From positions 1-64,000 of the forward strand of contig NZ_BBIS01000025.1 in NCBI RefSeq assembly GCF_000730605.1: DNA of 64,000 nucleotides, read 5' to 3'. The translations under genes were made by a program, and so were the position numbers. Numbering within the stretch: position 1 is the first letter of the stretch; every line of letters starts with the position of its first letter. The notes beneath the pieces were generated by a model. That model did not search any database, was not told where the DNA came from, and saw only the letters and a program-made list of their open reading frames with translations. Source of the DNA: Pseudomonas monteilii NBRC 103158 = DSM 14164. Its GTDB lineage: Bacteria > Pseudomonadota > Gammaproteobacteria > Pseudomonadales > Pseudomonadaceae. Positions 33,862 through 41,588 of the stretch are shown here, piece by piece.

Positions 33862-35053
33862 CGGCGGTTATGTGGTGGCCAGCTCGCCGCCTGCTGCACG
33901 GCTGATCGACCGCCTGGCGCGCATCCCTGGCAATGGTCGCTCGGCAGTGTGCTGGGTCGCGCTGATCTCGATGTTGGCCTCTTTGCTCAACTGGGGCCTG
34001 TCGCTGGTATTCGGTGGCCTCCTGGTACGCGCCCTGGCACGGCGCACCGAGCTGAAAATGGACTACCGTGCCGCAGGTGCTGCTGCCTACCTGGGCCTGG
34101 GCGCGGTATGGGCTTTGGGCCTGTCGTCATCGGCTGCTCAACTGCAAGCCAACCCGGCCAGCCTGCCCCCTTCGATCCTGTCGATTACCGGGGTCATCCC
34201 GTTCACCGAAACCATTTTCCTCTGGCAATCCGGCGTAATGCTGGCGGCGCTGGTGGTGGTGTCGCTGGTGATTGCCTACGCCACGGCCCCTGGGCCAAAC
34301 AGTGCACGCAGCGCCGAAGACTGCGGTGTCGACCCCAGTTTCACCGCGCCACCGGCACCGCAACGTACGCGCCCGGGGGAGTGGCTGGAGCACAGCCCGA
34401 TCCTGATTCTGCTGCTGGTGGCCCTGGCTGCTGGCTGGCTGTACCAGGAGTTCGCCACTAAACCTGCGATCACGGCGATTTCCGGGCTGAACACCTACAA
34501 CCTGTTGTTCATCATGCTGGGTGCCTTGTTGCACTGGCGCCCGCGCAGCTTTCTTGACGCCGTAGCGAGAGCGGTACCGACCACCACCGGGGTGCTGATC
34601 CAGTTCCCGCTGTATGGCTCGATTGCTGCCATCCTTACCCAGGTCAAAGGTGTGGATGAGCAGACCCTTGCGCACCACATCTCGCTGTTCTTCACCCAGA
34701 TCGCCACCCATGACACCTATGCGGTGCTGATGGGCGTTTATTCGGCGGTGCTGGGCTTCTTCATCCCTTCCGGCGGTGGCAAGTGGATCATCGAAGCGCC
34801 TTACGTGATGCTGGTGGCCAACGACCTGCAGTACCATCTGGGCTGGGCGGTACAGATCTACAATGCTGCCGAAGCCCTGCCGAACCTGATCAACCCGTTC
34901 TACATGCTGCCGCTGCTGGGCGTGCTAGGGCTCAAGGCGCGCGACCTGATCGGTTTTTCCTTCGTCCAGTTGCTGGTGCATGTGCCGCTGGTGCTGGTGT
35001 TGCTGTGGGCGCTAGGTACGACGCTGCAGTATGTGCCGCCGGTAATGCCGTAG
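33839..35053 (+). pseudogene. atoE: atoE 3' fragment (interrupted short-chain fatty acid transporter)
   Basis: These are 404 codons of the AtoE transporter, with many hydrophobic helices and the conserved stretches SITGVIPFTETIFLW and GFFIPSGGGKWIIEAP. In E. coli AtoE imports short-chain fatty acids for the AtoDA transferase, which matches scoAB here. The frame is open back to an ATG at 33797 inside the element (MCYEDLRYDNAAFSMQM...), which would give a protein missing the first 68 residues. No ribosome site is seen at either ATG, so the fragment is probably silent while the element is present. Confidence 0.9.
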
Positions 35054-35129
35054 TTAAAGGGGCTCTCAGGCTTGGCGTCAGCTTTCAGACGCGTATCATG
35101 GCTGCCTCAGCCTGGGAAACCCGCGTCAC

Positions 35130-35672
35130 ATGTCTATCCGATTGAAACTGCTGCGTAAGAAACTGGGGATGACTCTGGAAGTGCTGGCCGAAAAGACCGG
35201 CATGACCAAAAGCTACCTGTCCAAGGTCGAGCGTGGTCTCAACACACCCTCGATCGCAGCCGCGCTGAAGCTGGCGCGGGCGCTGAACGTCAATGTTGAA
35301 GAGCTGTTCGCCGAAGAACAGACAGGGCCGAGCCGCTACAGTCTGGTGCGCCATGGCGAACGCCAGGCTTTGGTCGGCGATGGGCGAGGGCCGGGGTACG
35401 CGGCCCTCACCAGCCAGGTGGGGCAGCGCAGCCTGTTGCCGTTCCTGATCCAGCCGCCTTCCGAATTCACTGACCCCACGTTCAAGGAGCATCAGGGCGA
35501 GGAGTTCCTGTTCGTGCATGCCGGCCAGGTCGAGGTGGATTTCATGAACGAGCGGGTGCTGCTGGCACAGGGCGATGCCCTGCATTTCAACGCCCAGACA
35601 CCCCACCGACTGCGCTCGGTGGGTGCGCAACCGGCGCAGCTGCTGGTCGTGGTTCACCACGCGGACGAATGA
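35130..35672 (+). CDS. XRE-family regulator with C-terminal cupin domain
   Basis: This 180-aa transcription factor has an N-terminal helix-turn-helix (about residues 5-60, LRKKLGMTLEVLAEKTGMTK, then SYLSKVERGLNTPS) and a C-terminal cupin barrel (about 100-178, EEFLFVHAGQVEVDF, PHRLRSVG). The cupin likely binds a small effector. It follows atoE by 76 bp on the same strand, so it may regulate the sco-ato genes or the downstream exopolysaccharide locus. The gene order does not settle this. Confidence 0.9.
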   Translation: MSIRLKLLRKKLGMTLEVLAEKTGMTKSYLSKVERGLNTPSIAAALKLARALNVNVEELFAEEQTGPSRYSLVRHGERQALVGDGRGPGYAALTSQVGQRSLLPFLIQPPSEFTDPTFKEHQGEEFLFVHAGQVEVDFMNERVLLAQGDALHFNAQTPHRLRSVGAQPAQLLVVVHHADE

Positions 35673-35922
35673 AAAGCCAGGGGCGTGTGGCACGGCCCCA
35701 TGCCTTCTCGACCGTGATGCACAGCCTCCATTCCGACAGTGTACGGTTGCACATTCTGCATGTCGGTATTTTGACGATAGCGCCCATCGTCCATTGAATT
35801 TTATTATGGTGTCGGATCATTGACGTAGTGTCATTGTGCCCATAAGCTCAATTCAACAGCGAAACAACTCTCGCCACACCACGCAAATAACTAATTGATT
35901 TTCCTGTTTTTTGGAGGGGCGT

Positions 35923-36099
35923 ATGCGCACGACTCTGATTATCAAATCGATGTTTTTGCTGGTGTTGCTGAGTGGTGCCGCTCGCGCAGCAGATTCGTAT
36001 GTAAATCAAAACAGTATCATTCCTGTTTCAACCGCAGGCTGGTTGTTGGCTTTTGCTGTTGTGGGTTTTGTGCTGGTGGCTAACAGAAGAAAGATTTGA
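35923..36099 (+). CDS. Tiny secreted protein with CTERM-like C-terminal anchor
   Basis: This 58-aa protein consists almost only of a signal peptide (MRTTLIIKSMFLLVLLSGAA, cleavage near ARA-AD), a 13-residue linker (DSYVNQNSIIPVS) and a C-terminal hydrophobic helix ending in basic residues (GWLLAFAVVGFVLVANRRKI). The tripartite end (Pro motif, helix, Arg cluster) looks like the sorting signals read by exosortases in EPS-linked systems, though the motif differs from PEP. No exosortase is in the window. GGAGG lies 5 bases before ATG 35923. It precedes the exopolysaccharide operon. The role is unknown. Confidence 0.7.
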   Translation: MRTTLIIKSMFLLVLLSGAARAADSYVNQNSIIPVSTAGWLLAFAVVGFVLVANRRKI

Positions 36100-36154
36100 A
36101 CCTGCTCGGCACGTTTATAAAGTACAACGCGTTGCCCCAAGCCTTGGGCCTGGC

Positions 36155-36182
36155 TTGTGAATTCCCCAACCGTTGCTATATT
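36155..36182 (+). promoter_or_regulatory. Possible promoter of the exopolysaccharide operon
   Basis: TTGTGA (36155-36160) and TATATT (36177-36182) are 16 bp apart, 180 bp upstream of the export gene. A CCCAAG/CTTGGG palindrome just before it (36136-36148) could end transcription of the tiny upstream gene. The hexamers are imperfect, so this is tentative. Confidence 0.35.
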
Positions 36183-36363
36183 CCCATTAGCCCATGAGGC
36201 CCACGGTTGCAGCACGTTGCAGCCCTCGTATACAGCGTCAAGGTAAAGGCCTCCAGGAAGGTAGGGGCCATCGCGGCGGATGTCGGTCGCGAAGCGGAGC
36301 GAGAGTTGGTGTGCTGTTCTCATTCAGTGCTCTTTGTCGGGCCATTTGGCCGGAGGGACCCTC

Positions 36364-36921
36364 ATGAAGCGTTCGTTGATTGCCGCATTCTGCATGCTGA
36401 CTGTGTGGTCTGGCGTGGGCAACGCCGACCAGAGCAGTGCGACTTACCTGCTCAGCCCCGGCGATGTCGTCATGGTTTCGGTGTGGCAGGAAGACAGCCT
36501 GCGTCAAGAAGCCACCGTACTTCCCGATGGCAGTATTACCTTCCCCCTGGCCGGGCGCATCAATGTTGCCGGGCTGGATGTCACGGCGGTTGAAAAGCAA
36601 GTCGCTGCCAAACTCGAAAAGTTCCTCCCCGACCCGAACGTCAGCGTTGTCGTCAAGAGCATCGCCGGCAACCTGGTCTATGTCCAAGGCAAAGTGATCA
36701 AGCCGGGCCCTGTACAAATGGCAGGCCCTACGGCGGTGCTTCAGGCCCTGAGCATGTCGGGCGGCCTGGACAAGTTTGCGGACGAAAGCGAAATCAAGGT
36801 GGTCCGTGGCACTGGCGCTTCCCAAAAGATCCTGCCCGTGCGATATAAGGACCTGGTGTCTGGGCGGGACATGTCCACCAACATCCAACTTCAGGCTGGC
36901 GACACGCTGGTCGTTCCTTGA
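36364..36921 (+). CDS. Polysaccharide export outer-membrane protein (OPX, Wza-related)
   Basis: This 185-aa secreted protein is of the polysaccharide-export family, which forms or gates the outer-membrane exit for exopolysaccharide. A signal peptide (about 1-21) precedes the poly-export domain (LSPGDVVMVSVWQEDSLRQE...VLPDGSITFPLAGRINVAG) and one SLBB-type domain (YVQGKVIKPGPVQMAGPTAV). It lacks the C-terminal amphipathic helix of full Wza and has no lipobox Cys, so it is a short OPX type that probably works with the beta-barrel protein next to it. GGAGGG precedes ATG 36364. Confidence 0.9.
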   Translation: MKRSLIAAFCMLTVWSGVGNADQSSATYLLSPGDVVMVSVWQEDSLRQEATVLPDGSITFPLAGRINVAGLDVTAVEKQVAAKLEKFLPDPNVSVVVKSIAGNLVYVQGKVIKPGPVQMAGPTAVLQALSMSGGLDKFADESEIKVVRGTGASQKILPVRYKDLVSGRDMSTNIQLQAGDTLVVP

Positions 36922-36945
36922 TCTTGCCTTTAATAAGAACATTTA

Positions 36946-38061
36946 ATGCATCTTCTTAAAACAACACGCATTGCAACGGCAATTCTGGTGTTGCCGTTCA
37001 CGGACGCGGTCCTGGCGGCAAATTGGCAGTCCACGGTGGTGGTACCGACATCCGTCGAATACGACAGCAACCCTTTGTTGCTCACGTCGGGGGAAAAGGG
37101 CATAACGCGCACGATCATTGCGCCGGACTACACCCTGATCGGTACCTTCGACCGTGACGAACTGAGGTTGGGCTTGGGCATGCATGTGTTGCGCTCATCC
37201 GACACGGACATAGTCGATGACCGGGAAGACCCTGACCTGAGCCTGGGCTGGCAGCGCACGACCGAGCGTGGGCGTTTTGGCCTGGTGGCACGCTATAACG
37301 AAAGCTCGACCCTGTCGGGAACCGTGCTGGACACTGGCGTGATCACCACCGACGGTACGCAAAAGCTGTATACGCTGACCGGCAACTGGAGCCAGGCGGT
37401 TACCGAACGCAGCACCCTGAGTAACGAAACCACGTACAGCCGGGCCCGTTATGACATCAGTACGCTGACGGGTTACGACGAATTGGCGAACGTCTTTACC
37501 TGGACCTACGCCTGGAGCGAGCGGGCCGACCTGTACACCCGTTTCGGCGCGCGGCGGTATGAGCCCGAGCAAGACCTTACCGCGACAGCCTCCAACAGCT
37601 ACACCCCGGCGGTGGGGATCAAGTACCAGCTTTCGGATCGCCTGAGCGCCGACGCGCACGTAGGCGTCAACGAAGTATCCGGTGATGAAGGCGGCCGGCG
37701 CGGGGAGGGCGGCGTGTCGCTGCTCTACACCGGAGTGCGCGCAGATGCCAGTTTTACTGCCGAACGCAGCACGGTGGCCAGCGCCGAAGGTGGCTTCGCC
37801 GAGTTGGACCAGGTGCGCGGTGTGTGGAGTTATGCGGTCAGCGAGCTGAACCGGGTGGGCGCGGACGCGGCCTGGCAAGACAGCAAGGGGCAGAGCCCCA
37901 ACACGTTACAGACTTACAGCGTATGGGCCAGCCGCCAGTTTTCGCCGTACTGGGACCTGCGCCTGTCGCTGATGTACAAGGAACGGCAGCAGGACCATGT
38001 AGCGGATGCAACCGCGACAATCGTTGGTTTGACGTTGACGTACAGGTACCCCGACATCTGA
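36946..38061 (+). CDS. Outer-membrane beta-barrel protein of the exopolysaccharide locus
   Basis: This 371-aa protein has a signal peptide (ending near AVLAANW) and alternating polar/hydrophobic strands typical of an outer-membrane barrel. These include ANWQSTVVVPTSVEYDSNPL at the N-terminus and a strand-like C-terminal end, GLTLTYRYPDI. It resembles barrel proteins found beside short OPX proteins and Wzz-like proteins in EPS loci, where they may form the exit pore. It follows the OPX gene by 24 bp and precedes the chain-length gene by 19 bp. The exact function is inference. Confidence 0.8.
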   Translation: MHLLKTTRIATAILVLPFTDAVLAANWQSTVVVPTSVEYDSNPLLLTSGEKGITRTIIAPDYTLIGTFDRDELRLGLGMHVLRSSDTDIVDDREDPDLSLGWQRTTERGRFGLVARYNESSTLSGTVLDTGVITTDGTQKLYTLTGNWSQAVTERSTLSNETTYSRARYDISTLTGYDELANVFTWTYAWSERADLYTRFGARRYEPEQDLTATASNSYTPAVGIKYQLSDRLSADAHVGVNEVSGDEGGRRGEGGVSLLYTGVRADASFTAERSTVASAEGGFAELDQVRGVWSYAVSELNRVGADAAWQDSKGQSPNTLQTYSVWASRQFSPYWDLRLSLMYKERQQDHVADATATIVGLTLTYRYPDI

Positions 38062-38080
38062 ACTTCAGGCAGGTGGCCCC

Positions 38081-39643
38081 ATGAAGTCTGACTACGAACT
38101 CTCCCTCAGGGATTACATCGCCATTATCAAGGACAGGGCCCTGGTGTTAGGGGTGAGTGCCGCAGTCATTCTTGCCGCGACCGTGGCCGTCGCGTTGATG
38201 GTGCCGCCGATCTACCAGTCGACCGGCACTATCCTGGTGGAGTCGCAGCAGATTTCGCCCGAGCTGGTGTCTACCAACAACACCAGCTTTGCCGATGAGC
38301 GCATCGAGGTGATCCGCCAGCGGGTGATGACCCGTGGGAACCTGCTGCGCATCATCGGCAAGTACGACCTGTTCGCCGACAAGCGCCTCAGCGAAAGCGA
38401 CAAGATCGACCAGATGCGCAATGCCATCGTGGTCGAAACCCTCACCACCTTCGTGCGCGGGCGGGGTGAAGCCACCGTAGCGTTCAATGTGTCCTTCGAG
38501 CACAAGCAGGCGCAAGTGGCCAAGGAAGTGGCTGACGAACTGGTGACGCTGTTCCTCAACGAGAACCTCAAGCAGCGCACCGAACGGGCCAACGAAACCA
38601 CCGAATTTCTCACCCAGGAGGCCAACAAGCTGGGCGCCGAGCTGGCCAGCCTGGAAAACCAGCTGGCCGACTTCAAGCAAGCCCATGCCAACGCTTTGCC
38701 CGAGCACCAGACCCTGCGCATGAACATGCTGTCGCGCTCGGAGCTGGAATTCCGTGAAGTCGACCGTGACTACAAGGCTGCCCAGGAAGAGCTGCGCTAC
38801 CTTGAGCTGGAATTGTCCGCCGCCAATGCTGGCCTGGCCACAAAGGCAATCGAAGGCAGCAAATCAGCGAGCGCCGACCAGCCCGAGGATCTACCGAGCC
38901 TGAAGGCTGAATACGCCCGCTTGCTGACTCGCTACAAAGACGCTCACCCGGATGTGGTGGCGATCAAACGCAAGATTCAGGCGCTCGAAGCCACGGGCGG
39001 TCGCACGGCAGCGGCTTCCACGGTGGGCCTCGATGTTGCCCGCGTGCGCGCCAAGATGAGTGCAGCCCAGGAACGTATCAGTTCGCTGGCCGAGCAGAAG
39101 CGCGAACTGACCAAAAAGATGGAAGGCTACGAGGCCGAGATCCTCGAAGCACCGCAGGTCGAACGTGGCCTGGTGACCTTGATGCGCGACCACGACAACG
39201 CGCGCAAGAAGTACGAAGAAATCCGCGCCAAGGAAATGGGCGCGAAGATTACCGAAAGCCTGGAACAGGAAAACAAGGCCGAGCGCTTCGTGTTGCTGGA
39301 GCCACCGTTGATGCCAGAGAAGCCGATCAAGCCCAACCGCAAGAAAATCGCGGCTCTGGGGCTGGTGCTGGCGCCGGCAGGCGGTGGTGCACTGGTGATG
39401 CTGCTGGAAATGCTCAACCAGCGTGTGCGCGGCGTCGGTGCCCTGGAAAACCTGCTGGGCAAACGCGTGTTGGTGGCGGTGCCGTACATCGATACCAAAG
39501 CGGATGTGGCCAGGCGTAAACGCTGGCGGAACGGGTTGATCCTGGCGGCGCTGGTACTGGCGGCTATCATGGTAGTGCTGGTGCACGTGTTCTACATGCC
39601 ACTGGATGTGCTGTTGTTCAAAGTCATGTCTCGGTTTGCATAG
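38081..39643 (+). CDS. Exopolysaccharide chain-length determinant (Wzz/polysaccharide co-polymerase)
   Basis: This 520-aa inner-membrane protein controls polymer length and couples export. The N-terminal Wzz domain begins LSLRDYIAIIKDRALVLGVS with membrane helix 1 (about 21-42). A long periplasmic coiled-coil region (about 150-380) includes the Y-K-DAHPDV segment. A C-terminal membrane part (KKIAALGLVLAPAGGGALVM and about 485-507) ends the protein. There is no fused kinase domain; a separate P-loop ATPase gene follows 11 bp later, as in two-protein co-polymerase systems. Confidence 0.92.
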   Translation: MKSDYELSLRDYIAIIKDRALVLGVSAAVILAATVAVALMVPPIYQSTGTILVESQQISPELVSTNNTSFADERIEVIRQRVMTRGNLLRIIGKYDLFADKRLSESDKIDQMRNAIVVETLTTFVRGRGEATVAFNVSFEHKQAQVAKEVADELVTLFLNENLKQRTERANETTEFLTQEANKLGAELASLENQLADFKQAHANALPEHQTLRMNMLSRSELEFREVDRDYKAAQEELRYLELELSAANAGLATKAIEGSKSASADQPEDLPSLKAEYARLLTRYKDAHPDVVAIKRKIQALEATGGRTAAASTVGLDVARVRAKMSAAQERISSLAEQKRELTKKMEGYEAEILEAPQVERGLVTLMRDHDNARKKYEEIRAKEMGAKITESLEQENKAERFVLLEPPLMPEKPIKPNRKKIAALGLVLAPAGGGALVMLLEMLNQRVRGVGALENLLGKRVLVAVPYIDTKADVARRKRWRNGLILAALVLAAIMVVLVHVFYMPLDVLLFKVMSRFA

Positions 39644-39654
39644 GGAAAGCAGTG

Positions 39655-40461
39655 ATGGACAGGATCAAGCCGGCTATTGGCAATAACGTTCACCCGGTGA
39701 CACCGGGAACTCCCCAGGCCTTGTCACCTGCCCCGGGGACGGCACTGGCGGAAGTGCCTGGCCAGTTCGACTACGTGAACACCAAGGTAGTGCCGCTTCG
39801 CGCGGAGCACCTTGAACGTCACCGCATCGTGGCCTACAACAAGAACTCCAGCATGAACGGGCCGATCGACCTGCTGCGCACGCAGGTACTCAGGCTTATG
39901 GACGAAAACGGCTGGCGTACCCTGGCCATCACCTCACCCACACCTGAGGCGGGCAAGACGGTGCTGGCGATCAACCTAGCCATGAGCATCGCCCACCACA
40001 CCACCAAGACGGCGCTGCTGGTGGACTTCGACTTGCGCCGGCCCAAGGTCGGCAGCAGCCTGGGCCTGCCCATGGAACAGGCGCTGAATGAGTTTTTGAC
40101 GGACAAGGCCGAACTGCAGGAATGCCTGGTCAACCCGACCCTGCCGCGCTTTGTAGTGCTGCCTACGCGGGTACCTGTGCCGTTGTCGACCGAGATGCTG
40201 TCGTCGCCCAAGGTGAACAACCTGATCAGCGATTTGCGCAACCGCTACGAGTCGCGCATCTGTATTTTCGATTTGCCACCGTTACTTAGCTCTGATGATG
40301 CGATCACCGTGATACCTAAGTTCGACTGTGTATTGCTGGTGGTGGCCAACGGGATGAACAACAAGAAGGAAATCGAGGATTGCCTGCATCACCTGGGGCA
40401 GGTGAACCTGATCGGGACCGTGCTGAACAAGGCCGACGAGCAACCGCGGACCTATTATTGA
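39655..40461 (+). CDS. P-loop ATPase of the bacterial tyrosine kinase type (CpsD/CapB-like)
   Basis: This 268-aa cytosolic partner of the Wzz-like protein normally cycles phosphorylation to regulate polymerisation. Walker A is present (SPTPEAGKTVLAINLA), as are Walker A' (LLVDFDLRRPKVG) and Walker B (ICIFDLPPLLSSDD). The C-terminal tyrosine cluster of true BY-kinases is reduced to the final Tyr-Tyr, so autophosphorylation may be limited or lost. I chose ATG 39655, 7 bases after AGGGAA, over the overlapping GTG. A hairpin terminator follows before galE. Confidence 0.85.
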   Translation: MDRIKPAIGNNVHPVTPGTPQALSPAPGTALAEVPGQFDYVNTKVVPLRAEHLERHRIVAYNKNSSMNGPIDLLRTQVLRLMDENGWRTLAITSPTPEAGKTVLAINLAMSIAHHTTKTALLVDFDLRRPKVGSSLGLPMEQALNEFLTDKAELQECLVNPTLPRFVVLPTRVPVPLSTEMLSSPKVNNLISDLRNRYESRICIFDLPPLLSSDDAITVIPKFDCVLLVVANGMNNKKEIEDCLHHLGQVNLIGTVLNKADEQPRTYY

Positions 40462-40480
40462 GGCTTCAAATGCAACCATT

Positions 40481-40499
40481 GGGGCTGCTACGCAGCCCC
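40481..40499. terminator. Convergent terminator hairpin between kinase gene and galE
   Basis: GGGGCTGC-TAC-GCAGCCCC is a perfect 8-bp stem with a 3-base loop between two convergent stops. It has no strong T-tract, but form and place match other terminator hairpins here. Confidence 0.6.
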
Positions 40500-40507
40500 C
40501 GAAGATG

Positions 40508-41482
40508 TCAGCCTTGCCGCATAGTCCAGGGATACTGCAACTCCCACTGCCACGCATGCCGCACAATCTGCTCCAGCGATACAAACTCCGGCCGCCAGCC
40601 CAATATTTTCACCGCCTTGCCAGCATCGGCCACCAGCCGGGGCGGGTCGCCGGCGCGACGCGGTGCATCGATTACGTGGATTTCACGCCCAGTCACCGCA
40701 CGGGCAGTATCGATCACTTCCTGCACTGAAAAACCATGGCCATTGCCGAGGTTGAACGCCGTACGCTCGCCACCCTTCAATAGATAATCCACCGCCAGCG
40801 CGTGCGCCGCCGCCAGGTCGGCCACATGGATGTAGTCGCGTATACAGGTGCCATCCGGCGTGTCGTAATCCCGGCCAAACACCGTCACCGCCTCACGTCG
40901 GCCCGAGGCAGCCTGCAGGATCAGCGGGATCAGGTGGGTTTCGGGCTCGTGGCGCTCTCCCAGCTGGCCTTCCGGGTCAGCGCCTGCTGCATTGAAATAG
41001 CGCAGGCAAACCGATTTCAAGCCATAGGCCCGGTCGAAGTCCTCGAGAATCTGCTCGACCATCCACTTGCTCAGCCCATATGGGTTGATTGGTCCTTTGG
41101 CATGCCCTTCATCGATTGGAATATAGAGCGGATTACCGTAAACGGCCGCGCTGGAAGAAAACACCAGATGCTTGATGCCGGCATTCACCATGGCCTGCAG
41201 CAGGCTAAGGGTGGCCGCGACATTATTCTGGTAGTACTTGCCAGGCGCGCTGACCGACTCGCCTACCTGAATGAACGAGGCAAAGTGAAAGACGGCATCA
41301 AAGCGGCACACGCCAAACAACACATCCAGTGCGGCCTCGTCGGCGATATCCAGCTTGGCCCATTGGACGCCAGGTGCAGGTGCAACCAGGTCAGCCACCA
41401 CCACCTCGTGGCCAGCAGCGATCAAGTGCTTGACCATATGCGAGCCGATGTAGCCGGCGCCACCGACAACCAGGAACTTCAT
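40508..41482 (-). CDS. galE: UDP-glucose 4-epimerase
   Basis: This enzyme interconverts UDP-glucose and UDP-galactose, supplying precursor for the polysaccharide. The 324-aa short-chain dehydrogenase-type protein has GGAGYIGSH (NAD binding), SSSAAVYG with the catalytic Ser, YGLSK with the Tyr/Lys pair, and RYFNAAGADPEGQLGE. ATG 41482 has AGGAGG 5 bases upstream; a GTG two codons earlier is the frame's first start. It is transcribed opposite to the export genes. Confidence 0.95.
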   Translation of the reverse strand: MKFLVVGGAGYIGSHMVKHLIAAGHEVVVADLVAPAPGVQWAKLDIADEAALDVLFGVCRFDAVFHFASFIQVGESVSAPGKYYQNNVAATLSLLQAMVNAGIKHLVFSSSAAVYGNPLYIPIDEGHAKGPINPYGLSKWMVEQILEDFDRAYGLKSVCLRYFNAAGADPEGQLGERHEPETHLIPLILQAASGRREAVTVFGRDYDTPDGTCIRDYIHVADLAAAHALAVDYLLKGGERTAFNLGNGHGFSVQEVIDTARAVTGREIHVIDAPRRAGDPPRLVADAGKAVKILGWRPEFVSLEQIVRHAWQWELQYPWTMRQG

Positions 41483-41588
41483 CCGCACCTCCTGTGACCT
41501 GCTGTTTTACAAACGCGGTGAACCGTCCCTGAAAAGTTCAGGTGAATTGGCCAGCTACAGGTGACTTGAGCGTAGATGGCCAGATGCC

